Below, in pieces: positions 46,355-55,367 of a stretch of 64,000 nt of DNA. A program made the position numbers and the translations under genes. How positions within the stretch are numbered: the first letter of the stretch is position 1; each line of letters begins with the position of its first letter. The stretch spans positions 62,001 to 126,000 of the forward strand of contig JADGDU010000002.1 of NCBI GenBank assembly GCA_016744705.1, written 5' to 3'. Source of the stretch: Candidatus Krumholzibacteriia bacterium. GTDB lineage: Bacteria > Krumholzibacteriota > Krumholzibacteriia > LZORAL124-64-63. A model generated the notes under the pieces. It was not told the origin of the DNA and ran no database searches. It worked only from the letters and a program-made list of their open reading frames with translations.

Positions 46355-47365
46355 TTAACGCCAAAGCCCTTCTCTAGTAACATTGGTAAATGATTGTCCG
46401 TCATAGCGATAAAGCCCCAGCCAACCCCCAGCCCAAAGTCGGCCATCCTTGTCCTCGAATGTGCTTTGGATGGCATGGCTGCCCAGTCCCTCCTGCTTGG
46501 CAAAATTGGTGAACGATTGTCCATCGAACCGGTACAATCCAAAATTTTCCACCGGAAACCAGATATTGCCAGAGCCATCCAGATAAAGATCCCATACTTC
46601 TGAGCCGCCAACACCATCCTGTGGCGTATAATGAGTAAACGCCTCGCCATCCCAACTGCAAACCCCATTGTGGTGGGTTGCAAACCAAATATCCCCGTCT
46701 TTTCCTTCCAGAATACAATTCACCGCATCGTTGCACAGGCCATCTTTCTCCGAAATATTGGACAATGTTTTTCCATCATATATGAAGGCTCCGCCGTTGG
46801 TGCCAAACCACATTTGCCCTTTGCTGTCCTGCATGATGCTGTGCACAATTCTGGCGCTGGTCACACCTCTCAAATAATCCGGCTCAGTTTCTGGAAGATT
46901 AAAAGCAGTAAATTCCTGGCCATCGAAAAGACTGATTCCCATTAGAGTGCCGACCCAGATCAGGCCCTGATCGTCTATGACGATACTCCAAACATCATTA
47001 TTGACCAGGCCGTCCTGCTCGGTGAAATTAGTGAACGAGGTCCCATCAAACTTGGTGATCCCCCCAGAGGTGCCGAACCAAACATTGCCTGCTTCATCCT
47101 CTACAATTCCCCGCACCGCATAACCCCCAAAGCCTTCTTTCAGGGATAAATATTCCAGAGCATTCCCACTGTAGCGAATGACTCCATCGCCGTTGGTCCC
47201 GAACCAGAAGTTCCCTCTATTATCTTGAAAAATGCGACGGACAAAATCGCTGATCTGGTCGTTGATGTCCGGGTCTTTGATCATCGTTGAGTTTTCTTGG
47301 GCATTTGCTCCGGCCACGGCCCCAATACAAGCCATCACTAAAATCAAACCAATAACTTTTTTCAT
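46355..47365 (-). CDS. Exported seven-bladed Reg_prop (two-component regulator propeller) protein
   Basis: A 336-residue protein with a signal peptide (residues about 1-23) and seven repeats of the Reg_prop type: G-N-x-W-F-G-T ... F-D-G (GNFWFGTNGDG, GNVWFGTSGG, GLIWVGTLMG, GQMWFGTNGG, GDIWFATHHNG, GNIWFPVENFG, GRLWAGGWLG). In hybrid two-component systems these blades form the periplasmic sensor, but here no transmembrane or kinase part follows. It may be a free ligand-binding propeller. ATG 47365 with AAGGA five bases upstream is chosen over the longer frame from 47419. Confidence 0.87.
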   Translation of the reverse strand: MKKVIGLILVMACIGAVAGANAQENSTMIKDPDINDQISDFVRRIFQDNRGNFWFGTNGDGVIRYSGNALEYLSLKEGFGGYAVRGIVEDEAGNVWFGTSGGITKFDGTSFTNFTEQDGLVNNDVWSIVIDDQGLIWVGTLMGISLFDGQEFTAFNLPETEPDYLRGVTSARIVHSIMQDSKGQMWFGTNGGAFIYDGKTLSNISEKDGLCNDAVNCILEGKDGDIWFATHHNGVCSWDGEAFTHYTPQDGVGGSEVWDLYLDGSGNIWFPVENFGLYRFDGQSFTNFAKQEGLGSHAIQSTFEDKDGRLWAGGWLGLYRYDGQSFTNVTREGLWR

Positions 47366-47670
47366 GTCGATCCTTTTGGTCACGGGGCCGGGTCTTTCAA
47401 TGCGTTCCGGACTAAACATGTCTTATTTTAATAAGTTCCCCCACCTCCAGGAGGAAATTGAGGTGCTTGGAATGTGCCTGATCACCACACCAGGGGTGTC
47501 TGTGGTGAAATGGCACACTATATCAGAGCCATCCCCCATGTGGGGGAACCGCCACAACTATCTGACAATAAAGACATTAAAGAAGCATTGCATTTTCTAG
47601 GACGCTTGCTCAGACGCGGCACAATCCCTGCCTATAACTTCCCAAACACACAAACCTGGGAGGTTACCCC
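47366..47670. other. 305-base divergent region between propeller and outer-membrane protein genes
   Basis: The region has no convincing gene. A short dyad (47532-47547, arms TCCCCCA/TGGGGGA) lies about 125 bases before the next start. A 66-codon frame (47474-47674) overlaps that start but lacks a ribosome site and any recognisable feature. Promoters of both flanking genes should be here. Confidence 0.4.
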
Positions 47671-48282
47671 ATGAAAGCAAAAATGAATGATTCAATACTT
47701 CGCATCACCGTCCTCACTGTTATTCTGGTTATATCTGCGCCCTCAATTCTGTGGGCTTACGAAGGCCACCAAGAACGAGATGCCCACGACGGAATCTTTA
47801 TCGGGCTGAGCGCTGGTGGAGGAGGCAGCTCCATCAACTACTCAGATGGCAGCCGCAGCATCACAGAAGATCCCACCCCTGGTGGGTTCGGAGCATTGCG
47901 CTTGGGATATGCTTTTAATGAAAGCTTTGCCATCAGTCTGGAGAATTTCGGTTTCGGCAGCGATTATGAAGATGAGAAATGGGAAATCGGAGCCTCTTTC
48001 GCTTCTATGACCTGGCACCCGGGCGGCAGTGGATTCTATGTGAGGGCTGGCGTAGGCGGCGGTGGCGGAAACTATACCCACCCCGAAGACGGAACCCGAC
48101 ATGAACTGAAAGATCAGTTGGCCGGGATGTTCGGAATCGGTTACGATTTTCGCCTCTGCAACAAATTGGCCCTGGGCGTAGGCATGGATTCTTTTGCCAT
48201 AAACGCCGACAAAACCACAGGCTATGAAGACGATTTCATCGGCAGTGGTTCATTTTCCATCCAGTTGAACTGGTTCATTTAG
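47671..48282 (+). CDS. Outer-membrane beta-barrel protein
   Basis: A 203-residue protein with a signal peptide (about residues 1-29, ending LWA). Gly-rich alternating strands follow: GIFIGLSAGGGGSSINY, GALRLGYAFNESFAISLENFG-type pairs, GFYVRAGVGGGGGNY, and the C-terminus FSIQLNWFI with a terminal hydrophobic residue. This fits an eight-stranded OmpW/OmpA-like barrel of unknown role. GGAGG lies seven bases before the ATG. It is 57 bases upstream of the Omp85 gene on the same strand and may be its operon partner. Confidence 0.78.
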   Translation: MKAKMNDSILRITVLTVILVISAPSILWAYEGHQERDAHDGIFIGLSAGGGGSSINYSDGSRSITEDPTPGGFGALRLGYAFNESFAISLENFGFGSDYEDEKWEIGASFASMTWHPGGSGFYVRAGVGGGGGNYTHPEDGTRHELKDQLAGMFGIGYDFRLCNKLALGVGMDSFAINADKTTGYEDDFIGSGSFSIQLNWFI

Positions 48283-48339
48283 AGATCACTGGTTGTGCGC
48301 TTCGGAGCCATGAGGCATGATGAACTCAAAAGGTCACCA

Positions 48340-49803
48340 ATGAACAAAGCCCTGACAATCAACCACAAATCCACAACCGGGTGGAAGCAGAACCGGAGGG
48401 TGGCACACACCCTCCGGCTTTGCCGTGCTGTTTGGTGGTGGCCTCTGGTCCTTTTGCTTTCGTTTTCCAGCCTTTCTACCAATCTGGCCCTAGCCCAGGA
48501 CTTTCTGCCCACGGGCCACTCCAGCCAACACACGCTGACTCTGGCCGACATCCTCGTCGAAGGTTCCACCCGTACATCTGATGAGTTGGTGCTCCAACAC
48601 CTTGGGTTATGGCCGGGACAGGTCATCGACCAGGGAGAATTGATTGATTCGGTGGGCAAGCTCCGCGATGGCGGCCTTTTCAAATCTGTCGATTTTCACA
48701 CCCGCCCGGGGCAACAGCGAGGCCAATTGGTCCTGGTGCTCGAAGTTGAAGAACACGGTTTCGATTTCCGCTGGACCGCAGGCAACACCGATCTGGATGG
48801 CTGGTATCTTGCGCCCATCGTCCTGGCCAAAGAGAACCCCCTCGGCAAAGGGGGGGCCTTCGATTGGCAGTGGCGTATTGGGTTTCGCACCAGTGGCACC
48901 ATGCTACGTTACGGCCGCCCCGTCGGATCGGATCGCCGCAGTTACTGGGGTGCCGGATTTTCAGCATTCAACACCCAACGGCCTTATTTCTCAGATGGGA
49001 TTGAATACCGGCACAATGTTTTAACCACCGGTCTGACCGGAGTATATGGCCACCGCCTCAGTGAAAACAGCTTATTGGAATCGGTTCTGAAAGTTGAATC
49101 GGTCAAAGTACAGGACCATTCGGAAGCCGTTTATGGCAGTGAAGATGGCCTCATCGATGAAGGCCAAGTCATCCCTGAAGAAGATTTGCCCCCATCCATT
49201 GCCCGTGATGTTGGGCGCGCCTCACGCATCATTCTGGAACTGGACTGGCAGCACGATACCCGTTCCCATGAGCGCAAAGTGGGCACCCCCACATCTGGTC
49301 TTTGGGGGCGCCTCAAGGGCCGGGCTATCTTACAGAATAGCCGTTCTCATCCTGGGCTGCAGGCTGATGTTCGCTGGTACCATGAAGCCCCTGGTGGTGT
49401 TCTGGCCGCCCGGATGCGAGGAGCCTTGGTGGGCAACAATGCCCCCTTCCATGACCGGCTTTATCTGGGCGGGATGTACACCGTCCGGGGATTCCCCACC
49501 CACTCCCTCTCCTCCCCCGGAGGCGACACCTGGCTCTGGTCCGGATCCCTTGAACACCGCAGTCAAATCCTTGGCGACCACAAAGGCACCAAACTGGCCG
49601 GCATCTTTTTCCTGGATGCCGGAGCATCCGGTGTATCAGATGGCAGTGATCCCTACAGTGGGGTGGCTGCCGCTGCAGGATACGGCCTGCGCATGCGAGT
49701 TTGGTGGTTGGATTGGATTGGGATCGATGTGGGCTTCCCCCTGACTGATCGTCCGGTGGATATGCGCTTCCAGGTTAACGCCAGCATCGGTTGGTCATTC
49801 TGA
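48340..49803 (+). CDS. Single-POTRA Omp85-family outer-membrane protein
   Basis: A 487-residue protein. After a long n-region and a hydrophobic signal (about residues 31-53, ALAQ), one POTRA domain is seen (LTLADILVEGSTRTSDELVL ... LRDGGLFKSVDF). A C-terminal barrel follows with the family RGF motif in MYTVRGFPTHSL and a final aromatic residue (WSF). BamA has five POTRAs and FhaC two, so one is short. Omp85 proteins insert or secrete proteins or lipids at the outer membrane. ATG 48340 follows AAAGG by six bases. The stop overlaps the DUF4390 start (TGATG), and the gene heads a five-gene operon with a two-component system. Confidence 0.85.
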   Translation: MNKALTINHKSTTGWKQNRRVAHTLRLCRAVWWWPLVLLLSFSSLSTNLALAQDFLPTGHSSQHTLTLADILVEGSTRTSDELVLQHLGLWPGQVIDQGELIDSVGKLRDGGLFKSVDFHTRPGQQRGQLVLVLEVEEHGFDFRWTAGNTDLDGWYLAPIVLAKENPLGKGGAFDWQWRIGFRTSGTMLRYGRPVGSDRRSYWGAGFSAFNTQRPYFSDGIEYRHNVLTTGLTGVYGHRLSENSLLESVLKVESVKVQDHSEAVYGSEDGLIDEGQVIPEEDLPPSIARDVGRASRIILELDWQHDTRSHERKVGTPTSGLWGRLKGRAILQNSRSHPGLQADVRWYHEAPGGVLAARMRGALVGNNAPFHDRLYLGGMYTVRGFPTHSLSSPGGDTWLWSGSLEHRSQILGDHKGTKLAGIFFLDAGASGVSDGSDPYSGVAAAAGYGLRMRVWWLDWIGIDVGFPLTDRPVDMRFQVNASIGWSF

Positions 49804-50471
49804 TGCGGCGCCTGGGAACAAAAAACCTATGGGCTATTTGTCCCTCTTTGGCTCTATGCCTTTTTCTGGCCAGCTTCTGTCTGGCTGATGATTCAGCTCG
49901 GCTGGTTCGGGCCACCCCTTCGGTGGTTGGCGGCCGATTGGTTTGCCGCCTGGAAACTGCTGGACTGCCCGGAGAAAAACAACTGCAATCCATGAAGTCG
50001 GGACTGATCTCTTCGGTAGATCTGAACCTGGCGCTGGAAAATGAAGCCGGCAACATCGTCGGTGGACAAAATCTGTCTCTACGCATGGGCTTCGATCTCT
50101 GGGAAGAAATTTTTTCCTTGGATACCGACGGCCATCAGAAACGTTTCAAGACTTTGGATGACCTGCAAAAATACCTGGCTGAAATCAATGATCTTCCCGT
50201 GGGGCCATACGCCTTGGTGGGAACGGACGGAAAATTCCGACTGAGAGTGAGCCTGACCGTACACTCTATCGCCCCCGAAGAACAGGCCCGTGTAGAAGAT
50301 GTCATTGCTGGGGACCGGCGCCCTCACCGAGAAGGACAGGACCAGCAGGAAACCTCCGTCAGCCTGGGCCACCTGATCCGTTTTTTCTATAAGGGAGAAG
50401 ACCAGGGGGATGGACAAGATCTGCAATCACCATGGTTCACCAGAAAGGATTTAGCCAATGCGCCGCATTAG
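49803..50471 (+). CDS. DUF4390-family exported protein
   Basis: A 222-residue protein with a signal peptide (about residues 1-28) starting at ATG 49803, inside the Omp85 stop. Beta-rich blocks ARLVRATPSVVGGRLVCRLETAG-type and NLSLRMGFDLWEEIFSLDT, KTLDDLQKYLAEI match DUF4390. This family commonly lies just before NtrY/NtrX-like genes in other Gram-negative bacteria, and it does so here, overlapping the kinase by 14 bases. A periplasmic sensing or partner role for the kinase is inferred. No enzymatic motif is seen. Confidence 0.8.
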   Translation: MRRLGTKNLWAICPSLALCLFLASFCLADDSARLVRATPSVVGGRLVCRLETAGLPGEKQLQSMKSGLISSVDLNLALENEAGNIVGGQNLSLRMGFDLWEEIFSLDTDGHQKRFKTLDDLQKYLAEINDLPVGPYALVGTDGKFRLRVSLTVHSIAPEEQARVEDVIAGDRRPHREGQDQQETSVSLGHLIRFFYKGEDQGDGQDLQSPWFTRKDLANAPH

Positions 50472-51939
50472 TACCCGTCTGGCGGTATCCTTTCTGATCG
50501 TGGCCCTACTGCCCACTTTGCCCCTCTCTTTGGTGGTGCGCAGTCTATTGGAGCGGCGTTTCGGGCCGGTCATTTCCGAACCCCTGGAGTTAGCTCTGGA
50601 ATCAGGACTGACCGAAAGCCGGGGACGTCTCGGAGATAGAACCACCGGATTGAAAAGACTTGCCGATCGCATGGCTCTGGACAATGGCCACCTTGAATTT
50701 CTTTTGCTGGATGAATGGGGAACCGACCAACCAGATTCAGCCAAAGATGTTTTCCTCAAGAATCATCCCCAGTTCATGGATCAGATCCAGCAACTTCCAA
50801 TGCCGGCCAAAAGTACAGCCACGCCAGTCCAGCGTTTAGAAACCATTTTGGCCTCACGCATCATGACCCCTGACGGTCACTTGATTCTTTTGGCCCAACC
50901 TTTGCCCAATGGCATGGTTCTGCGGGCGGGCCACATGACTTCCGGCATGAGCCTGCTCAGAGTTGTGGCCTCTGATGAAAACCGGGTGGTGTTGAGTTTT
51001 GTGGGACCTTTCCTGGTGGTCTACGGACTGTTGATCATCGTGGCCCTTGCCCTTGGGCTGCTGTGGTCCCGTCAAATGGTCGGCCCACTCGAAACCCTGG
51101 TCACAGCCACCCGCCGAGTGGCTGCTGGTGATCTCCAATTCCGTCTCAAAAAACAGGGACCGGGTGAAGTGGGTGAACTGGTGGAAAGCTTTGACACCAT
51201 GATCAGCCGCCTGACGGTACAACGCCGGGATCTGGCCCGCCTGGAGCGAGTATCGGCCTGGCGAGGCATGGCCCGCACCTTGGCCCATGAAGTCAAAAAT
51301 CCGCTGACTCCCATTTTATTAGCGGTCAACCAGGCCCGCGACACCTATAGCGGTGACGACCCCGCCTACGGTGCGCTTCTGCAGGAAGTCGCCGAAATTG
51401 TCGGTGAAGAAGTGGAAACCCTGCGCAGCCTGGTGCGAGAATTTGGCGATTTTGCCCGCCTGCCCAAATGTGAATTACTGCCAGGAGATATGGGCGACTT
51501 GCTAAGAGACCTGAGCAAACTTTATGGCCAGGAGAACCTGCAAATCATTGGCGAAGACCTGGCAGGCAGCGCGGTCTTTGATAGCTCGGCTCTGCGCCGA
51601 GCCCTGATCAATCTTATCGACAACGGCATGGCAGCCTGCCGGGAAGCGGGCAAACCCACCCTGGTGGAATTGGAGTTTCTGGATCGCGGATCTGAAATGC
51701 GGCTGGCCATCCGCGATGCCGGAGTGGGCATATCAGGGGAAAACCAGGCTCGCATTTTTGAACCGGATTTCACCACCAAAAGTGGCGGCATGGGTCTGGG
51801 TCTGGCCATTGTTGAGAACATCGTCCTGGGGCATGGCGGCAGCATCGCCGTTAAATCTGATCTTGGTTACGGAACCACCTTCACCATCGATTTGCCCGCA
51901 CTGATTCCGGGCACAGAGCAACAGGAAGAATCATCATGA
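50458..51939 (+). CDS. NtrY-like membrane sensor histidine kinase
   Basis: A 493-residue kinase with a first helix (about 9-29), a periplasmic domain (30-180), a second helix (about 182-203, GLLWSRQMVGP border), a HAMP domain with AGDLQFRLKKQGPGEVGELVESF, and no PAS domain. HisKA has His277 in TLAHEVKNPLTPI, the NtrY-type H box. The ATPase domain has NLIDNGMAA, DAGVGI and GMGLGLAIV. It overlaps the regulator gene as ATGA and so should act on it. The periplasmic domain and operon suggest sensing of envelope state. Confidence 0.92.
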   Translation: MRRISTRLAVSFLIVALLPTLPLSLVVRSLLERRFGPVISEPLELALESGLTESRGRLGDRTTGLKRLADRMALDNGHLEFLLLDEWGTDQPDSAKDVFLKNHPQFMDQIQQLPMPAKSTATPVQRLETILASRIMTPDGHLILLAQPLPNGMVLRAGHMTSGMSLLRVVASDENRVVLSFVGPFLVVYGLLIIVALALGLLWSRQMVGPLETLVTATRRVAAGDLQFRLKKQGPGEVGELVESFDTMISRLTVQRRDLARLERVSAWRGMARTLAHEVKNPLTPILLAVNQARDTYSGDDPAYGALLQEVAEIVGEEVETLRSLVREFGDFARLPKCELLPGDMGDLLRDLSKLYGQENLQIIGEDLAGSAVFDSSALRRALINLIDNGMAACREAGKPTLVELEFLDRGSEMRLAIRDAGVGISGENQARIFEPDFTTKSGGMGLGLAIVENIVLGHGGSIAVKSDLGYGTTFTIDLPALIPGTEQQEESS

Positions 51940-53378
51940 GTTCAAAAATCCTCATCGTCGATGACGAACGAAACATCCGCCGCACCTTCCAAATGGTTTT
52001 GCAGAGTGAAGGCATGGTCGTTGAAACGGCGGAGAGCGGTGAAGAGGGTCTAAAGAAGTGTGCCCAGTTCAAACCTGATGTGATGGTCCTGGATGTGCGC
52101 CTGCCAGGGATGGATGGCATCGAAGTTTTGACCCAACTGGCCCAAAGTGATCCCGAGTTGCCGGTGATCATGATTTCCGGTCACGGAACCATTGCCACCG
52201 CAGTGAGTGCCACCCAACACGGGGCCTTCGATTTTGTGGAAAAACCCCTGAGCAAGGAACGCCTGTTAGTAGCCATCCGCAACGCCATGGAACGCAGAGA
52301 TCTGGGCCGCGAAGTCAAACAATTGCGGGCAAAGGTCAAAGGGCGTCACCTGATGGTGGGAGAATCGGAGCCTATTTGCGCATTGCGACAGCAGATCAAA
52401 TTGGTCGCCCCCACGGGGGCCCGGGTTTTGATCACAGGGGAAAGCGGCACTGGCAAGGAACTGGTAGCCAGGGCACTGCACGAAGCAGGAGACCGCCCCA
52501 GCGGACCCTTCGTGAAGGTAAACTGCGCAGCCATTCCGGAAGAACTCATTGAAAGTGAGCTTTTCGGTGCAGTGAAAGGGGCCTTTACCGGCGCAACCCA
52601 CAATCGAGACGGAAAATTCCTGCAAGCCGACGGCGGCACCCTCTTCCTTGATGAGATTGGCGACATGTCTTTGAAGGCCCAAGCCAAAGTACTGAGAGCC
52701 CTTCAGGAAGGTGAAATAGAGCGGGTTGGGGGGAGCGAAACCTACAAGGTGGATGTGCGAATTCTGGCAGCCACCAACAAAGACCTGGAGGCTGAAGTGG
52801 CATCAGGCCAGTTCCGTGAAGATCTCTTTTTCCGGCTGAATGTCGTGCCTATGCATTTGCCACCTTTGCGTGAACGATCCAGCGACATATCCCTTCTAGC
52901 CGAACATTTTCTGGCCATTTATCTGGACGAAAACGGTCTCTCTCAACGCTCCTTTGCGGATGAATCTTTATTGCATTTGCAGTCATTGCCTTGGAGTGGA
53001 AACATCCGGGAATTGGGAAATGTGGTTGAGCGCCTGGCCATCCTCAGTGCTGGGTCCTGCATTACGGTACAGGACTTAAAAAACTGTGGAGTGAGCGAAA
53101 GTTCAGCATCTCCTGCTTCCTTCGTTACTCCAGCCAAGTCCGCTTCGGACGAGGTTAAGCCCTGCCTCGACTTGAAGGCAGTGCAAGCCGTGGGTGGATT
53201 GGTGGCAGCGCGGCAGGAATTTGAAAAATCACTCATCAGCGAAGCCTTGAACCAAAGCGGCGGCAATGTTTCAGGAGCCGCCCGTCTCCTGGGCATCGAC
53301 CGTACTAACCTCCACAAAAAAATTGTGACTTATGGTTTGAACCCAGGGCGCGGCGGTCACGAAAAAGGTGGTCCCTGA
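51936..53378 (+). CDS. NtrC/NtrX-type sigma-54-dependent response regulator
   Basis: A 480-residue regulator: receiver (Asp53 in VMVLDVRLPG), AAA+ domain with Walker A GESGTGKE (Lys174), the sigma-54 loop GAFTGA (215-220), Walker B GTLFLDEIGDM, and an HTH_8 Fis-type DNA-binding domain (NVSGAARLLGIDRTNLHKKI) near the end. The intact GAFTGA means it should drive sigma-54 promoters. It is translationally coupled to the kinase before it and to the outer-membrane protein after it (TGATG). Target promoters could not be found nearby. Confidence 0.95.
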   Translation: MSSKILIVDDERNIRRTFQMVLQSEGMVVETAESGEEGLKKCAQFKPDVMVLDVRLPGMDGIEVLTQLAQSDPELPVIMISGHGTIATAVSATQHGAFDFVEKPLSKERLLVAIRNAMERRDLGREVKQLRAKVKGRHLMVGESEPICALRQQIKLVAPTGARVLITGESGTGKELVARALHEAGDRPSGPFVKVNCAAIPEELIESELFGAVKGAFTGATHNRDGKFLQADGGTLFLDEIGDMSLKAQAKVLRALQEGEIERVGGSETYKVDVRILAATNKDLEAEVASGQFREDLFFRLNVVPMHLPPLRERSSDISLLAEHFLAIYLDENGLSQRSFADESLLHLQSLPWSGNIRELGNVVERLAILSAGSCITVQDLKNCGVSESSASPASFVTPAKSASDEVKPCLDLKAVQAVGGLVAARQEFEKSLISEALNQSGGNVSGAARLLGIDRTNLHKKIVTYGLNPGRGGHEKGGP

Positions 53379-54010
53379 TGTCTCGCTTTCACCTCTGTAT
53401 CATTATGCTCTTGCTGTTACTGCCCGGATACGTCCAGGCTCAGGAACCGGAAGTCAAACTGCGTTCCTGGGGCCTGGGACTCAAAAGTATTACCGCCTGG
53501 TACAACACCCACGATGTCTTTGGCAAAGAGATTCTACCGGAAACCGGCATTGACGAATATGGAAGCGGCATGGAATTCACACTGAGCCGCCGCCTGGGTG
53601 ATCGTTTTCTTCTGGGCGGCCAATTTGTGGGGTCGGTGTTCGGAGTTCAGGACCGGGAGGAAGAGATTCTGCGCCTGGAAGCTCAATTCACCGGCACGGT
53701 TCTTTTTCGGGAGCGCGAGACTCTGCAACCGTTCTTGCGTGGTGGCGTGGGTGTCGGTTTTGATTTGGTCAAAAGTCACTCCAATGAGGGAGAGGTGACC
53801 GCTTACGGGACTTCGGCCCTCTTTTCTGGAGGCCTGCAAGTGCGAGTTTCCAGTCGACTTAGCCTTGAGCTCGAAGCCGCATCCACCTTTATCAACTTCC
53901 TGGAAGTCATCGACAGCACCGTCGATGATTTGGGGCCCGATGAGAGCTGGCGTGTGCGCGATTCCAGCTGGGGATGGCGATTGGGCATAGGAGCAACCCT
54001 CTGGCTCTAA
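53378..54010 (+). CDS. Outer-membrane beta-barrel protein of the two-component operon
   Basis: A 210-residue protein starting at ATG 53378, which overlaps the regulator's TGA. A signal peptide (about 1-22, VQAQ) is followed by alternating beta strands (GMEFTLSRRLGDRFLLGGQF, LRLEAQFTGTVLF, LQPFLRGGVGVGFDL-type) and a C-terminal WRLGIGATLWL. It looks like an eight- to ten-stranded porin-like barrel of unknown function. Its place in the operon suggests an envelope output or a factor monitored by the system. Confidence 0.78.
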   Translation: MSRFHLCIIMLLLLLPGYVQAQEPEVKLRSWGLGLKSITAWYNTHDVFGKEILPETGIDEYGSGMEFTLSRRLGDRFLLGGQFVGSVFGVQDREEEILRLEAQFTGTVLFRERETLQPFLRGGVGVGFDLVKSHSNEGEVTAYGTSALFSGGLQVRVSSRLSLELEAASTFINFLEVIDSTVDDLGPDESWRVRDSSWGWRLGIGATLWL

Positions 54011-54095
54011 TACAGGTCTAATTTCATCTTTTGACAGGGCATATTCCACCGCCCACCTTTCCTTTTGGTTTTAAATAACCTCCCTGTTACCCCTT

Positions 54096-54114
54096 GAGTT
54101 CCAAGAACTCTTTT
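54096..54114 (+). terminator. Weak terminator-like hairpin after the envelope operon
   Basis: GAGTTC-CAA-GAACTC followed by TTTT lies 86 bases after the last gene and 29 bases before the ammonium channel start. The six-base stem is short, so read-through into the channel gene is possible. Confidence 0.4.
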
Positions 54115-54142
54115 GGGAAAAAACTGACATTGGAGAAGAACA

Positions 54143-55300
54143 ATGCGCCACGAGAAACTGCTGCTTAGAGCTGTGATGGTATTCTTATTGCTTTCGATGA
54201 CTTTGCCCAGCGTGGCTGCCGCCATGGATCACCCTGAGGCAGTCGTTGAAGTCCAGATGTACAACCGCGCCATCCACATCATGGCCATGCTTTTGATTGG
54301 GTTCGGCTTTCTGATGGTTTTCGTTCGGGGTTATGGGTTGAGCGCCCTGACGGCCACGTACCTCATGGTCGCGGTGAGCATCCCCGGCTATTTCCTGATC
54401 AAATCTTTTGGCTGGTTTGGCCATGCCGCCGGTGGTATTGAGGGCCTCATCCTGACCCAATTTGCCGCCGCCAGTCTGTTGATCTGCGCTGGAGCCGTAC
54501 TGGGTCGCCTGAAGATGTGGCAATACCTCATCATGGGCGTGCTTTTCCTGCCTCCTTATATGCTCAATGAATGGATTTTGCTGGAAGGCGGCTGGAATTT
54601 GATTGATGTGGGTGCCTTCGTCGACACCGGTGGTTCCATCGTCATCCACGCTTTCGGAGCCCTTTTTGGACTGGGTGTGGCCCTGAGTATGTCGCCTTTG
54701 GCCAGCCGTGAAGTGCCAGTCAAAAGTGACTTCACCAGCGATCGTTTCTCCCTGCTTGGCAGCATGGTGCTCTGGGTCTTTTGGCCCAGTTTCTGCGCCG
54801 CTCTGGTCTCTCCGGAAATGATCCCATCCACAGTGATCAATGTAGTGATGGCTCTGACCGGCTCCACGCTGCTGACCTACTTTGCCACCTTGGTGCTGCG
54901 CCGGGAGATCGATCCTGCCGACATCGCCAACGCCACCTTGGCCGGTGGTGTGGCCATCGGTTCCACATGCGACCGAGTGGATATGGGCACAGCCATGGCC
55001 ATCGGTGCGGTGGCCGGATTTGTTTCCACCTTTGGCTTTGCCATCCTTCAGGACCGCATGCAGAAATTCCATAAAATGGTGGACACATGTGGGGTGTCGA
55101 ACCTGCACGGTATTCCCGGCCTGCTCGGTGGCTTCGCGGCTCTGGTTTTGGTTTCCAGCATTGACCAAAAGGCCCAGTTGCTGGGCATTGGCATCACCAT
55201 CGCCATCGCCCTGGTGACTGGATTGATCGCCGGCCGGGTTCTGGCTCTGACGGGGATTCGTAAGACTCCTTACGAAGATTCAGAAGAGTTCGCGGATTAA
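54143..55300 (+). CDS. amt: Rh/Amt-family ammonium channel
   Basis: A 385-residue membrane protein with an N-terminal signal-like segment (about 8-27) and eleven further hydrophobic helices. GGSIVIHAFGALFGLGVAL and GVSNLHGIPGLLGGF hold the twin pore histidines. The FGALFGL and HGIPG spelling is that of the Rh branch rather than bacterial AmtB (which reads DFAGGTVVHI and HGVGG). It conducts NH3 or NH4+ across the inner membrane. No GlnK gene is adjacent. TGGAG precedes the ATG with suitable spacing. It lies after the NtrY/NtrC-like operon, but no sigma-54 site was found upstream. Confidence 0.9.
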   Translation: MRHEKLLLRAVMVFLLLSMTLPSVAAAMDHPEAVVEVQMYNRAIHIMAMLLIGFGFLMVFVRGYGLSALTATYLMVAVSIPGYFLIKSFGWFGHAAGGIEGLILTQFAAASLLICAGAVLGRLKMWQYLIMGVLFLPPYMLNEWILLEGGWNLIDVGAFVDTGGSIVIHAFGALFGLGVALSMSPLASREVPVKSDFTSDRFSLLGSMVLWVFWPSFCAALVSPEMIPSTVINVVMALTGSTLLTYFATLVLRREIDPADIANATLAGGVAIGSTCDRVDMGTAMAIGAVAGFVSTFGFAILQDRMQKFHKMVDTCGVSNLHGIPGLLGGFAALVLVSSIDQKAQLLGIGITIAIALVTGLIAGRVLALTGIRKTPYEDSEEFAD

Positions 55301-55320
55301 GTTTCGCCTGATCAAAAGGA

Positions 55321-55356
55321 AAGGGTCGCCTGTCAAAGGCGACCCTTTTTTTGTGG
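55321..55356 (+). terminator. Rho-independent terminator of the ammonium channel gene
   Basis: AAAGGGTCGCC (55321-55331) and GGCGACCCTTT (55339-55349) form a perfect 11-base stem with a 7-base loop and a run of T. It separates the channel from the convergent lipoprotein gene. Confidence 0.95.
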
Positions 55357-55367
55357 CAATCAGAGAC

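Noticed and set aside
47474-47674. 66-codon frame overlapping the start of the outer-membrane protein gene by ATGA
   Set aside because: No ribosome site, no hydrophobic or conserved pattern, and it crosses a dyad; probably leader sequence.
54011-54142. Sigma-54 promoter for the ammonium channel under the neighbouring NtrC-type regulator
   Set aside because: No GG-N10-GC element in the right context was found.
54185-55168. 327-codon minus-strand frame across the ammonium channel gene
   Set aside because: The translation is rich in His and Gln from reversed Leu/Val codons and shows no domain.
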